64,000 bases of DNA. Origin: Symbiodinium natans (Eukaryota > Sar > Dinophyceae > Suessiales > Symbiodiniaceae). Where the stretch lies: positions 60,001 through 124,000 of the forward strand of contig CAJNDS010002508.1 of assembly GCA_905221605.1 (NCBI GenBank), given 5' to 3'. The position numbers and the translations under genes were made by a program. Of the stretch, positions 1 to 9,885 are shown piece after piece (the first letter of the stretch is position 1; every line of letters starts with the position of its first letter). The notes beneath the pieces were generated by a model, which saw nothing but the letters and a program-made list of their open reading frames with translations, made no database searches and was not told the origin of the DNA.

Positions 1-100
1 CGTTCCAAACACGGGGAGCTAGCCATAAACCCTAAACCCTAAACCCTAAACCCTAAACCCTAAACCCTAAACCCTCAACCCTAAACCCTAAACCCTAAAC

Positions 101-179
101 CGCCCAAGCTCGGGCTCGGTCCTGTTCGGCTCGGAACTCGCGCCACACCTGGCCAACAATTGTCTGCCAGGCGTTCCCC
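101..179 (-). CDS. Coiled-coil-like exon (internal)
   Basis: A 79-nt exon bounded by an acceptor ending GCGCAG and a donor GTTTAGGG that is the first unit of the telomere array at 28-100. One nt plus 26 codons reads GNAWQTIVGQVWREF and then a charged stretch (RAEQDRARA). Function is unknown; the spaced Trp and charged helix resemble other minus-strand exons of this window. The gene would continue beyond the left edge. Confidence 0.5.
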
Positions 180-696
180 CTGCGCTCTTCAAGATGTACA
201 AGGGTTCAGGGCTTAGGGTTAAGGGGTTTAGGGGTTTAGGGGTTTAGGGTTTAGGGTACAGAGTTCAGAACTAGAAGAAACTCCACTTAAAGAACACAAA
301 AACTTGCCAACAATTCGCAGAATCGCCGCGAAATGCGTATCAAAAGCAATAAATTTGGCCATGGGTAGTAGGAGTAGCAAGATGTAAGGTCGCTTTCGTA
401 GTCGTACGTGGTATTGGTAGTACTAGCTCCTCATCCCGGGAGCCTTGGCCAACCTACTCAAAAGCACGAACCGTAAACCCCAAGCCCTAAACCTCAACTC
501 AACACCCCTTAACGCCAAACACCTGGATAGACAAAACTCGACACACCCTCAAGCTTGGAACGTGCACCCAAGGCCTCCACCAGAAACCCTAACCCACATG
601 AACCATGTTTAGGGTTTAGGGTTTAGGGTTTAGGGTTCAGGGTTCAGGGTTCAGGGTTTAGGGTTTAGGGTTTAGGGTTTGCTTCGGCTAACATGC

Positions 697-981
697 TCAG
701 TCTCGAAGCCCCAATCTCCAGACCTGTCTTCTTTGCCGTCCGTCGACTGCCCCTAACAGCGCACAAGAGCATCCCGAGTGCGAACAAAAAACAGACACCT
801 CCAAGTTGGGATGTTCCCCCTTGTAACAGCCCTTAAGAGGGTTGAAGAGGGGGATATTGTAGTCCTTCTTATGCACTGTCAGTATAAGGGGGAACATCTC
901 AACCTCCAAGTTCGCAACCTTGCAAGAATGGAGGGCATTGGCAGCAACTTTCAGAACATGGGGCCGTGTGCGGGTCAACAT
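697..981 (-). CDS. Unknown coding segment split by a family A element
   Basis: Open frame on the minus strand interrupted by a 94-bp inverted-repeat element (808-901) inside an 11-bp duplication. The duplicated sequence AACTTGGAGGT contains AG|GT, so splicing between the two copies (903-799, 105 nt) would remove the element plus one copy exactly and keep the frame (KVANLEV joined to SVFCSHSG). No family recognised. The frame also stays open through the element, so splicing is not proved. Confidence 0.35.
   Translation of the reverse strand: MLTRTRPHVLKVAANALHSCKVANLEVEMFPLILTVHKKDYNIPLFNPLKGCYKGEHPNLEVSVFCSHSGCSCALLGAVDGRQRRQVWRLGLRD
808..901. mobile_element. Family A inverted-repeat element, copy 1
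   Basis: A 94-bp MITE-like element with arms ATGTTCCCCCTT and AAGGGGGAACAT. It is flanked by a perfect 11-bp direct repeat, acctccaagtt (797-807 and 902-912), which looks like a target-site duplication. Non-autonomous, with no coding capacity. Confidence 0.75.
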
Positions 982-983
982 CA

Positions 984-1043
984 GTGACCATATTATAATA
1001 AGGGCACCTTTTTTGGGTTGCCTACTTTATAAGGGAACCCAGA
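984..1043. repeat. Repeat with ccatattataat start and ttataagggaacc end
   Basis: A 60-bp segment beginning ccatattataataagggcacc and ending ttataagggaaccc. A related segment lies at about 24152-24215 in intron 4 of the deiminase gene, so this is a small dispersed repeat. Confidence 0.45.
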
Positions 1044-1044
1044 A

Positions 1045-1206
1045 CTAAAAATCGATGAGTCTTGGCAGAGCAAATGCCAGCATGCCGAGTTCTTCACCCT
1101 CAATGTCGACCTTGATGCAATGACTTCTGGGGTACTTGGACAAAATGGACAATGCTACATCATGATGGTGTCTGCCGCTTTTTATTGTTACGTCTCCCAG
1201 CAATGC
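1045..1206 (-). CDS. FkbM-type methyltransferase-like exon
   Basis: 54 codons including TAG, starting after an acceptor TTCGCAG. The translation contains HCIKVDIEGEELGML, matching the IK(I/V)D(V/I)EG-E-(L)-L motif typical of FkbM-family SAM-dependent methyltransferases, preceded by a helix (DVALSILSKYPRS). In that family this motif follows the SAM-binding core. Only this piece is recognisable, so the family call rests on one motif. A dispersed repeat begins right after the stop, and the true 3' end could be a splice site instead. Upstream exons probably lie near 1.26-1.4 kb but I could not fix them. Confidence 0.5.
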   Translation of the reverse strand, partial: ALLGDVTIKSGRHHHDVALSILSKYPRSHCIKVDIEGEELGMLAFALPRLIDF

Positions 1207-1450
1207 CTGCGAAGTGGGGACTGCTCATGTTAGACTGAGTCAAGCGCTCATCTAGAAGCCCATTTCGCGGCACAGCAACTTTAGGCAAGAGTCTTTCGGG
1301 GCAGCTGTAGCAGCACTACCAATCGTGGTAATTCGAAATAACAACAAAAACTGATAACGGCGGCAGCAGCAGTAATGTTGGGGGGAGGGACAGCAGGTCT
1401 TGTTTCGCAGGGTTCTGGGCAATAGGAGCCCGTCCCACACGCACACAAGC

Positions 1451-1678
1451 GAGTTCAGGACATGGCGCTACGCGGGAGTCCACACAGAACCGGCCGACTA
1501 CGATGCATATCAAATGGTGCTTGGTCCGGACACGGTTCAGCCGCTTGCTGCCAAACATGTGGCCGATGTTCTTGCCCAAAACAGACCACTCCACTGGCGC
1601 GGAGTTCCTTTGCCGGAATACGTCAAGTTCAGTCCTGACTTGAAACAACCCCTTTTGATGAAGCACTTTTCAGCTTGA
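1451..1678 (+). CDS. Unknown protein, 3'-terminal exon
   Basis: Plus-strand frame ending in TGA, translated ...RTWRYAGVHTEPADYDAYQM and ending LKQPLLMKHFSA. Composition and lack of repeats suggest a real exon; a possible acceptor is gttcag just before gacatgg. The stop codon lies next to a perfect 14-bp inverted repeat. No family recognised. The opposite strand is also open, so strand is moderately sure. Confidence 0.45.
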   Translation, partial: EFRTWRYAGVHTEPADYDAYQMVLGPDTVQPLAAKHVADVLAQNRPLHWRGVPLPEYVKFSPDLKQPLLMKHFSA

Positions 1679-1702
1679 ACCCAAAAGTGCTGAAAAGTGC
1701 TT
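1661..1702. repeat. Perfect 14-bp inverted repeat
   Basis: aagcacttttcagc (1661-1674) and gctgaaaagtgctt (1689-1702) are exact reverse complements with a 14-base loop. It sits at the end of the plus-strand reading frame and could fold in a 3'UTR. Confidence 0.7.
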
Positions 1703-1830
1703 AAGCAATCATTAAGTTTCGAAGACCCTGCGCCCGCCCACCGCCCTCAAGCTGAGCCGGGCCCACGCCAAGCATTCGCCTGGGCGCACTGGGGAGATGG
1801 ACCGAGGGTTTAGGATTTAGGGCTTAGGCG

Positions 1831-1950
1831 GGGATGTTCCCCCTTATGCTAACAGTCCTTAATAGGGATTCTAACAGGGTTCTTTTTCTTCATAATAGGG
1901 GGCGTAATATAATCCCGATTAAGGACTGCTAGAAAAAGGGGGAACATGTA
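1831..1950. mobile_element. Family A inverted-repeat element, copy 2
   Basis: Starts gggatgttcccccttatgct and ends aaaaagggggaacatg, with aacagtcctta near one end and taaggactg near the other. About 120 bp, same family as 808-901; a T-rich insert lies in the middle. No clear target-site duplication. Confidence 0.65.
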
Positions 1951-2060
1951 AAGGTTTAGGGTTTGCAAGGTTGCTTGAATACTTGGGGCAGCAATACAAA
2001 AGGCCCCAACCCCATGCTCAAATCGCGTAAGCCTCACCTAAACGACTATAGTCCTACAGC

Positions 2061-2135
2061 ATGGGCGTGGACACAACTCATGGTCCCATTCAGTATCCTA
2101 AAGACATGGAGTTTGCCCAAGAAGCAGCCACGAAA
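2061..2135 (+). CDS. Short exon, unknown protein
   Basis: Acceptor-like tcctacag precedes a frame reading MGVDTTHGPIQYPKDMEFAQ and then EAATKW. It is unique sequence between telomere-derived flanks. No family recognised; it may belong with plus-strand fragments near 2.31 kb (IQRKVLQQELVVGHLVAW) and 2.55 kb. Confidence 0.35.
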
Positions 2136-2544
2136 TGGAAACCCAGAACCAACCACCCAAAACCCCCACAAAGTTTTCGGCTGAGGGTCAGCAACCCGAA
2201 ACCCCCAAACCTATCATCCCTAAACCCTAAACCCTAAACCCTAAACCCTAAACCCTAAACCCTAAACCCTAAACCCTATACCCTAAACCCCCTCCCCTCC
2301 GTCCCCCTTACCCCGACATCCAGCGCAAGGTGCTGCAGCAGGAACTGGTGGTTGGCCATCTCGTGGCCTGGTTTTGGGGTTTCCTAAGGGGTTTCCTAGG
2401 GGTTTTGGGGGGTTTGCGGGGTTGTGGGGGCTTTGGGGCTTTTAGGGGTTTTTAAGTGTTTTAAGGGTTTTAGAGGGGTTTGGGGGGAAGTAGGGGTTTA
2501 GGGTTTAGGGCTGGGGTGTTCGGGTCTCGGTCCTGCCCCTGAAC

Positions 2545-2700
2545 CCTGAGTGGGATCGGGCGTGCTTGCGGCCAATGCTTGGCGTTGCTTGGGCATTGGA
2601 GGGCCTTGTACTCTGGGGATCCGGCTATGGGGTGGAGGTTATACCCATATACCAGCTGGAAACTTATTCAAACTAAGTATTTACGCTGCTGGAAATGAAT
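2545..2700 (+). CDS. Unknown coding fragment
   Basis: Plus-strand frame reading LPLNPEWDRACLRPMLGVAW and then ALEGLVLWGSGYGVEVIPIY. Unique sequence with no telomeric units, clearly different in texture from its flanks. Another plus frame is also open. No family recognised. Confidence 0.3.
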
Positions 2701-3450
2701 TGCAAACTATCGTTGGGGTTTTAAGAACGCCAGTGTGTAGGGCCCCAGCTCAGTGCAGCGTAGACGCCATTCCTGGGGGTAGACAAGGATGCCGAAAGTG
2801 AGCTGATGCCACCTCTACGAGCCTAACAGTGCTGTTGAGATCCTCTAGAACCCTTAGAACCCGAAAACGAGAACCCCGTAACTGCTACTCTGTCTATAAA
2901 ACCGAAAACCCCAAACCTCAACCCGTAGACTGGGTCCCGAGCCTCTCTCTGCCCGTGAGGGGTTGTTTGGGCTTTGGGGGCTTTGGTTGGGGTATCCAGG
3001 CGTCTGCAGCGGGTTTAGGGCTTAGGCTTCATGAATTGGGGTTTGGGGTTGAGGGTTGTTGCGGCACTCCTACTTTCGGATTCGTTCGCTCGGGATTTGC
3101 AGGTTTGAGGCTTTGAGGGTTCGGGGTTCACAGAGTTTAGGGTTCAGGCTTTGGTTGGGGATCATGGCGATAGCAGGTTCAGAAGCGCGAGGCTACCACC
3201 AGCAAAGCCACTGTCACAGTCCTACCTAAACCCTAAACCCTAAACCCTCAACCTTAAACCCTAAACCCCAGAAACTCTGCAACCCCTTCACCCGCTTGAG
3301 AGGTCTTCAGCATTCAAAGTCAATCTCCCAACCCGAACCCCCACCCCCAGCGGCCCAACCCCCCCCTCCCCGACCTCCCCTACCCTAAACCCGAACTAAA
3401 CTCTAAACCCTACACCGCATAAACCGTAAACCCGAACCCCAAAACCCTAC

Positions 3451-3513
3451 AAATTCTTCGCAAAAGCTCTTCTTGGAGTGATCTCGCAGCTGCGACTTCA
3501 CTTCATTCATCTC
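3451..3513 (-). CDS. Coiled-coil exon
   Basis: A 21-codon exon bounded by CTCACAG acceptor and GTAGGG donor. Reads EMNEVKSQLRDHSKKSFCEE plus F, a charged amphipathic helix. Nearby minus exons (4149-4219, 6714-6779, 6948-7046, 9208-9300) have the same character and may form one long coiled-coil gene. Confidence 0.6.
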
Positions 3514-4148
3514 CTGTGAGCTTGGGGATAAGGGTAGTCTCATGGTCCCTGAATATGGTCCCTTACCTCCTTTTAAGGGTTCTGAAGTATGGGTTCTCAA
3601 TTTGTATAGGCTTCTTTTTTTAACCGGGTATGTACAGGGTCCCTGGTAAAGCCCCATACAAAGGGGCCATGAAACTACCCAAAGAGAGGCTTGAGGGGCT
3701 ATGGCTCAAGCGGGGTTGTTGGCACTGTGGAGAGGCTTTACAGCGTTTTGAACTCTTGTCATGGGCTCTTGGTTGAACAGGGTTGGTCTAATTGAGGGTT
3801 TGGGGTTTAGGGTTCTTTGCAGGCACGTCTCAAAAAGCTCTGCGCCCCCTAATCCTAAACCCGAACCTAAACCCTATTCGCCCTCGAGCCCCCCGAAAGC
3901 GTGTCGACTCTCAACCGTTCAACCTTTAAACTCGCCATGTTTTTGGTAGGGAATGAGGGAATTTGGGTTCCCCAGATATAGCCTTTCAAAAGGTGTGTGT
4001 GTGTGTGGAAAAACACAGAAATAATAAGCAAATATAAATGGAAGTTGAAAAAACACAAAAACCCATGTATGTATATATATACATCGAAGGGGATAGGGGG
4101 CACCTAACTCCCTTAGTCCTTACCGAGGGAGCAGAAAAAAAGGTAAAC

Positions 4149-4219
4149 CTCTGAATGGTCTCCGTGGCATGCTTCTCATGCGTCTCGTTGCGCATGAGCT
4201 CCATCTGGCTCTCCACGAC
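4149..4219 (-). CDS. Coiled-coil exon
   Basis: 71 nt, acceptor GGGCAG, donor GTTTACC. Starts VVESQMELMRNETHEKHATE and ends TIQ. Highly charged helix. A possible further exon at about 3880-3935 reads SLKVERLRVDTL. Confidence 0.55.
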
Positions 4220-4684
4220 CTGCCCAGAAGCATGCAGATCTGCAGGGATTCCCGAAAACCCGGCACACACCCTTGTTCCGGGCTTCCTATACTAAGGATT
4301 ATCATCTCTTGGTTATGGGGTATGTTTCGGGGTACGCCCCCCCCCCCCCCCCCAAATTTAATTGGGAAATGTGCACGTCAGTGTGAGGTGTGGGTCTCGA
4401 GTGGCGTGCAGGGCTTTCGGAGTTTGGGGCTTAGGGCGTTTAGGCCCAGGCTCCTTGTCAGAGGTTAGTATGGGGAGACCCCTTTCTGTCTTCTCCCCTC
4501 CTCCAAGCCGAACCCCTAGCCACTGACACGGTATGGGTCTCTTTTCAGGGTTTAGGGCTTTGGGGCCCCAGTTTCTATACATCTCATACGCCTGGGAGTG
4601 GAATACATTTGTGCACGCTCATCTTCTACTTTAGCATTCGAGCCCTCATGGCTCGTGCCACGCAGGACCTTGCATCCAGCAAAT

Positions 4685-4746
4685 TTAGGGTTTAGGGTTT
4701 AGGGTTTAGGGTTTAGGGTTTAGGGTTTAGGGTTTAGGGTTTAGGG
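4685..4746 (+). repeat. Interstitial telomeric array (TTTAGGG)n
   Basis: Near-perfect tandem TTTAGGG. It is followed at 4911-4992 by an array in the opposite orientation (CCCTAAA)n and at 5099-5153 by another TTTAGGG array. Opposite orientations within 500 bp argue against one ancestral telomere. Confidence 0.95.
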
Positions 4747-4910
4747 ATAGGAATTCATACACAGGTGTTTGGGTGGTTCCATACTCATGCTTGAAATGCC
4801 CGTTCCAATGAACACATCCCTATAAATTCACGTGAACTAGCGGTCTAGAGAAATTAGAGAACACGGGATTTGCGGCAACTCATACATCCTAAAGCCCTTG
4901 TATAGAACCC

Positions 4911-4992
4911 TAACCCTAAACCCTAAACCCTAAACCCTAAACCCTAAACCCTAAACCCTAAACCCTAAACCCTAAACCCTAAACCCTAAACC
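4911..4992 (-). repeat. Interstitial telomeric array (CCCTAAA)n
   Basis: Near-perfect heptamer array. On its left edge (4997-5085) lies a short minus-strand exon-like stretch, from acceptor TATTTTCAG to a donor in GGGTTTAGGG, so the array would form the 5' part of an intron. Confidence 0.9.
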
Positions 4993-5722
4993 CCTCTGGG
5001 CCTGCTGCGACCATGCGACAATACAGCGCCTCAACTGGATGGGGGCAAGAACAAGAGGACCTAAGCCGCGCCCCCGAGAGCCTGAAAATACAATAGGGTC
5101 TAGGGTTTAGGGTTTAGGGTTTAGGGTTTAGGGTTTAGGGTTTAGGGTTTAGTTGTTGATTCTGGGTTCTTCCCCAAATCTACAAGGATCGTGCCCCCTT
5201 GCCGCAGTGCCAAGAAGAGACAGATACTGTGTAAGACAGAACACAGGCAAAAACTGAAACGATCGCACGCCTCTCCTTCCCTCAAGTGCTTCGACTCAAC
5301 TCCCTACCTATTTGACCCCTAAAGACCCTGAAAGCCTTAAACCCTGCTTGGAGACAGCCCTAATTCACCTAATTACCCGGACTTCAGATGATAAGGCCCC
5401 AAGGCATCGAACCGGAGACCTAAGCTTTGAGCCTAGGCCTAAGGGCCCAAATCCTGCACGCAATAACACGAAGCCTAAAGCCCGAAACTCTGAGCCCTAA
5501 ACCCTTAACGCTACAAACTCGAGGGTGTGGTTGGTAGTTGGTAGACCATCTGGGGTGTGAAGCCGGCCGAAGTGCCACGAACCCTGCAAACCGCAAGCTG
5601 AACATCTGAGAAACCCATCGAAGTCGTAACACGCTAAGAACAGCCGGGCGCCTCATCTTTGAGAAATATTGGTGGTCTGTTGGTGGGAGCCATTTGGCCA
5701 TTCGGGTGTGCTCAGATTACAG

Positions 5723-5798
5723 GGGAAGTGGGGTCACATCTTGGCATCCCAGCTTGACGATCGACATGAGCATCATGCGTTCCTTGCCTTGCCAAAAG
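5723..5798 (+). CDS. Short exon, unknown protein (plus-strand island)
   Basis: 76 nt with canonical borders: acceptor gattacag, donor gtgagg. Reads GKWGHILASQLDDRHEHHAF and then LALPK. Probably belongs with plus-strand fragments at 7165-7275, 7370-7440 and 7513-7542, the last ending in a stop. No family recognised. Confidence 0.55.
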
Positions 5799-6103
5799 GT
5801 GAGGCGGGTTTAGGCTTATTGGGGGGGTTTAGGGTTTAGGGTTTAGGATTTAGGATTTAGGGTTTAGGGTTTATATTAGGGTTTAGGGTTACACGGTCAC
5901 TTCATACGGGCCCTTCCTGGGAGAACTTGTCTACCCCATTTTTTACCATGTGAAAGGGGAATGGGACCATACTCAGGGATCATGTAAACGACCCTCAAGA
6001 GCCGCACCCAAATTGACGTCCCCCAAAAACCTCAAACCCAACTCGGAAGCCGTTCAGCTCCCAAAACCTAAATCTGGGAGAAACCCAAGCCCCTCACACC
6101 CCA

Positions 6104-6200
6104 AAGCCCACAAGCCCCACAAACCCCACAAACCCACCAACCCCACCAACCTCACAAACCCCACAAACCCCACAAACCCCATAAACCCCATAAACCCACA
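6104..6200. repeat. Short tandem repeat, CCCCACAAA-like
   Basis: Tandem ccccacaaa/ccaccaa units, apparently drifted from the CCCTAAA heptamer. The open frames across it are repeat translations. Confidence 0.8.
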
Positions 6201-6713
6201 ATAGGCAAATTTACCCCACAGACCCCAGAACCGTATGAAGCTTATCAATCCTACAAACCCTAACTCCTGAACCCTAAACTCCTATATACACCCTATACCC
6301 TAAAACCCCCCCTTTGGGGCAGGCGGGCGCCTTGCACGGACTGCGCGATGAACTTTGCCCGCCGGTCATCTGGGACATTTCTGGAGGGAAAGGGCAAAAG
6401 GTTTACAGTTTAGAGTCTAGGGAGGGGTTGTAGGGCTGTTGGGTTTGTACAGAAGGCTTTTTAGGGCTTAGGGGGAGGCCTCTCCCTCGTCCCTCCTTCC
6501 CGCTTCGTTGACCTCCCTGTCATATTTCACATCTCATGCCTACCCCTCACTCTCTCTGCTTCTCTTTCTCTGTCAGGATTGCCCTAAGCCGCATCCGACC
6601 AAAACCCTTATAGCCGTGAACCTGGCAACACGCCCAAAGCCCTACATAAAGCCCCTAAACCCTAAACCCTAAAGCCTAAACCCTAAACCCCAAAACCCCC
6701 CCCCCCCCCTCAC

Positions 6714-6779
6714 CATCTTTGGGTTTTCGGAATGGATGAGCCCCCAGCTGTGCAGCTTCTCCATCTTTCGCCGGTCTTC
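6714..6779 (-). CDS. Coiled-coil exon
   Basis: 66 nt (22 codons) between acceptor TGCTCCTCAG and a strong donor GTGAGGGG. Reads EDRRKMEKLHSWGLIHSENP then KM. In phase with the next exon upstream (6948-7046), which ends on a codon boundary; that agreement supports both. Confidence 0.7.
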
Positions 6780-6947
6780 CTGAGGAGCAGGGGCTTAAAC
6801 CCATGGCCCAGTAATGGCCTTAAGCTCACAAAACCCTCAAGCCTTTGAAGCCAGGAACCTTGAAACCCCAAGACCCCAAACCCTAAAACCGCCAAACTTA
6901 CCCCAATCCTTGTAAGAGCTTAACTTCAGAGGGCCGTTGTGCCCCAC

Positions 6948-7046
6948 CCAAAACGCGCTCTCACGACCGCCCGCCTCATGCTGCCTCTTCGCCTCTTCCA
7001 CCTTCCGCTCCTCAATCTGTATCTCCACACACTTGCCTGCCATACT
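6948..7046 (-). CDS. Coiled-coil exon
   Basis: 99 nt (33 codons), acceptor TTGTGCAG, donor GTGGGGC. Reads SMAGKCVEIQIEERKVEEAK and then RQHEAGGRESAFW. Strongly charged heptad-like helix. Splices in phase to 6779-6714. Confidence 0.7.
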
Positions 7047-7164
7047 CTGCACAAGGTTTGGGGTCGAATGGGCATATGGGTGTTTCTAGGGGGTGGCCTG
7101 AGCTCATCATCTAAACAAGTACAATAATTAGAATGAACACATGTGTGGCTATAGGCTGTTGGGG

Positions 7165-7542
7165 CTGTGGGGGCTGTATTCGGCATACGAGATAGCGCTT
7201 TCTTTGTCCACTCCAAGGGCCCCAAGGATGTACAAAAGCCACCACAACTCGCTTCAAACCAACAGCCCAACTAGCCTAGGGTGTTTTGGGGGTTGTTGGG
7301 TGTTACCAACTATCTTGTTTGGGGGGAGAGCGCCGAGGGTGGGGAAGGGGTATCCTGTGTAGCTGTGTACTTAGGTGGCGACATGAACGGCAACGTAACT
7401 TGCAACTGGGAGGATCCAATGCTACTACCCCTTATTCAGGGTTTAAGGTTTGGGGCTTCGGGTTCGGATTACGCAGTGGAACTTTGACCCCCCCCCTGGC
7501 AAGTGCGCAGGCAGTGCGGAACTGGATGAACATCTCCTGAGC
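7165..7542 (+). CDS. Unknown protein, last exons of plus-strand island
   Basis: Three unique plus-strand stretches: 7165-7275 (VFGIRDSAFFVHSKGPKDVQ), 7370-7440 (GGDMNGNVTCNWEDPMLLPL) and a terminal piece after gtgcgcag (AVRNWMNIS, then TGA at about 7540). Exon borders of the first two are tentative. No family recognised. Confidence 0.35.
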
Positions 7543-8099
7543 TGAGCCGTGACCAACAAGGGGGTTCCGAAATTAGGGGCATTTTTTTGAGGTCCTTCCT
7601 GTAAAAAAAACCCTATCTATCTGAGGGGTCCCGAATGTTCGTGAACGCCCCCAAGTTATCGTTTAGAGCACCCCCAACATGCACCCCACCCCCCCCCAAA
7701 CAGAGAGATCTCACTGTCCAAGCTAAGATGGCTAAGGAGTAAGACCTCAAGCACTAGGTGGCGACGCAAGGTCGCCCTCAAGCCTAAACCCGAGACCCTG
7801 AACCCTAAACCCCCTAAACCCCCTAAAACCCTGAAACCTGGAAACCCTGAAGCCCTGAAACCCTGAAGCCTGAACCCTAAACCCTAAACCCTAAACCCTA
7901 AACTCAAGCCGAGGAACGGCCAGCAATGACTCGTGGTGCTTGTGGAAGAACCTGGTGGCGATGCCTGGACGCCCGGGAGCGGCTGAGGGTTCAGACACTG
8001 GGTTTAGGGTTTAGGGTTTAGGTGTTAGGATGCAGCGGTTTTCATGGGATTGAGGGTGAGGGCTCGGCGTTTGAGGGTCTGCTAGTTGGGGCGCAGCAC

Positions 8100-8375
8100 A
8101 GCTCCAGCGTGAAGGCCGCTAAGCCCCAAACCCTAAACCCCAAATCCTAAACCCCAGACCCAAAATCCAAACGCGAAGCCCTAAACCCCAAACCCACAAA
8201 CCCCACGCCCGCTAAACCACAAGCCCTAAACCCCAAACCCTAAACCCCAAATCCTAAAACCCAAACCCCAAATCCTAAACCCCAAATCCTAAACCCGAAA
8301 CCCTAAACCCCCAAACCCCTAAACCCCAAACCCCCAAATCCTAAACTCCGCAAACCCTAAACCGCAAAAGCCCTG
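8100..8375 (-). repeat. Degenerate telomere-derived block (CCCCAAA/CCCTAAA)
   Basis: A mix of ccctaaa, ccccaaa and caaatcctaaa units with many single-base variants, clearly derived from the heptamer. No supported coding. Confidence 0.85.
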
Positions 8376-8394
8376 AGCCCAAAGAGGCCCCCAC

Positions 8395-8455
8395 TGTGAG
8401 CTTTCATCTTAGCAGCTTCCTGGCGAAGAATGATCTCGGACAAGTAGGGGGGGGG
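8395..8455 (-). CDS. Coiled-coil exon fragment
   Basis: Minus-strand frame YLSEIILRQEAAKMKAHSGG in unique sequence between telomeric blocks. Borders not fixed. Confidence 0.4.
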
Positions 8456-9207
8456 GTCTCTGAGCACAGCTTGGTTTAGGGTTTAGGGTTTAGGGTTTAG
8501 GGTTTAGGTTTTAGGTTTTAGGGTTTAGGGTTTAGGGTTTAGGGTTTGGTGTGCTCAAATGTGGTTAGGCTTTAGGGTGAACAGCCTTTTTTGTGACATT
8601 CAAATGAGTTTCCGAGGCCATATAGGGATGGGTTTCGAACTGGAGTTGTTTCTATTCTAGCTAAGGAATTCGACAGTGGGTGCTCCAGCACCATACAACA
8701 TGCAACCCCTTGGCGACGCAACATCTCTCCTCCCCCTGTCCGCCAAGCGGCACACAACAAAGAACGTTCCAAACTAGCTACACACCACCGAAAACCCCGA
8801 AATCCAAACCCGACACCCTCAACGATCCTAAAATGCCGTAAAAGCCCTCAAAAAAAGCCCACAAAACAAGCCCTAACCCTAAACCCTAAACCCTAAGCCC
8901 TAAGCCCTAAACCCTAAACCCTAAACATCCCTAGAGCCCTCAACCGTCGCGTTTGCAGAAGGGGTCTCGGAGTCTCCTGGGCCCTGGAGAGACCCGACAT
9001 CCGGAGCCTTTAGAGTTTCTTTGGGCTGTTCGGGGGCATGTTAAGGCTAAGGGTTTTGGGTTTAGGGTTTAGGGTTTAGGGTTATGGGATTATGGGGTTT
9101 AGGGTTTAGGGTTTAGGGTTTAGGGGCTTTTTTTTGGGTTTCTAAGGCGTTTTGGGGCTTTTTTGGGGGTTTGTAAAGGCGTTTAGGGTGTTGGGGGGAA
9201 CAAAAAC

Positions 9208-9300
9208 CGGCCAGGCGCGCCCTGCGCAAGCCGTCCAATCTTGCCAGCTCAATCTTGTTGGCGCGATCCTTCTCCGCCTTGGCCCCCCACAATCCCGTAA
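9208..9300 (-). CDS. Coiled-coil exon
   Basis: 93 nt between CTTAAAG and donor GTTTTTG. Reads GLWGAKAEKDRANKIELARL and then DGLRRARLA. Typical charged coiled coil. The open frames in other phases here are shadows. Confidence 0.55.
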
Positions 9301-9764
9301 CTTTAAGGCCCTAAAAACACCAAAAAACAAACCAACCAAAGCCCTAAAAACCCTGAACCTGAGACAGGGATAAAGAAACCTTTCTACTTGTCCAGCTCTC
9401 TAGGTAACACAAGAGTGACCTTGTGGAAGATACGGACACTGGAGGGTTCATGTTAGAGGCGATGGCCCAAAGGAAAACCATGAACTCTACCAAAAAGACC
9501 ATGGCAAAACCTAAGCAAAACCTATCAACTGCCTTCTAAAAAAACAAGAACAGTAAAGGCATTCGTGGGGATGTTAAAGGAGATGGGAGGGGTTCTGGCA
9601 CTCTGACCTTGTAAGACCTACTCCTTCGAAAGACAGCCACCCCGACTCCTAAACCTAAACCCTAAACCCTAAACCCTAAACCCCAAAAACCCTAAACCCT
9701 AAACCCTAAACCCTAAACCCTAAACCCTAACCCTAAATCCTATACCCAAAACCACAGAAGGCCG

Positions 9765-9885
9765 AATCGTGTGCAGCGTTACCATTCCGACGCAGGGAAT
9801 TTCCACTCAGGCGAGCGCTTGCTGCTTGGACATTTTCTCTTCCTGCGACGCTTCCGCATGGTGCAGGGCTGTGCAACACGGCTTA
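9765..9885. other. Unique exon-like stretch, strand unresolved
   Basis: About 120 bp of GC-rich unique sequence between telomeric flanks. Both strands are open; the minus strand gives a coiled-coil-like HHAEASQEEKMSKQQALA, which fits the neighbouring exons better. Confidence 0.3.

Noticed and set aside
1-300. Window as a chromosome end because it begins with CCCTAAA units
   Set aside because: The arrays recur in both orientations through the whole window and unique exons lie on both sides of the first array.
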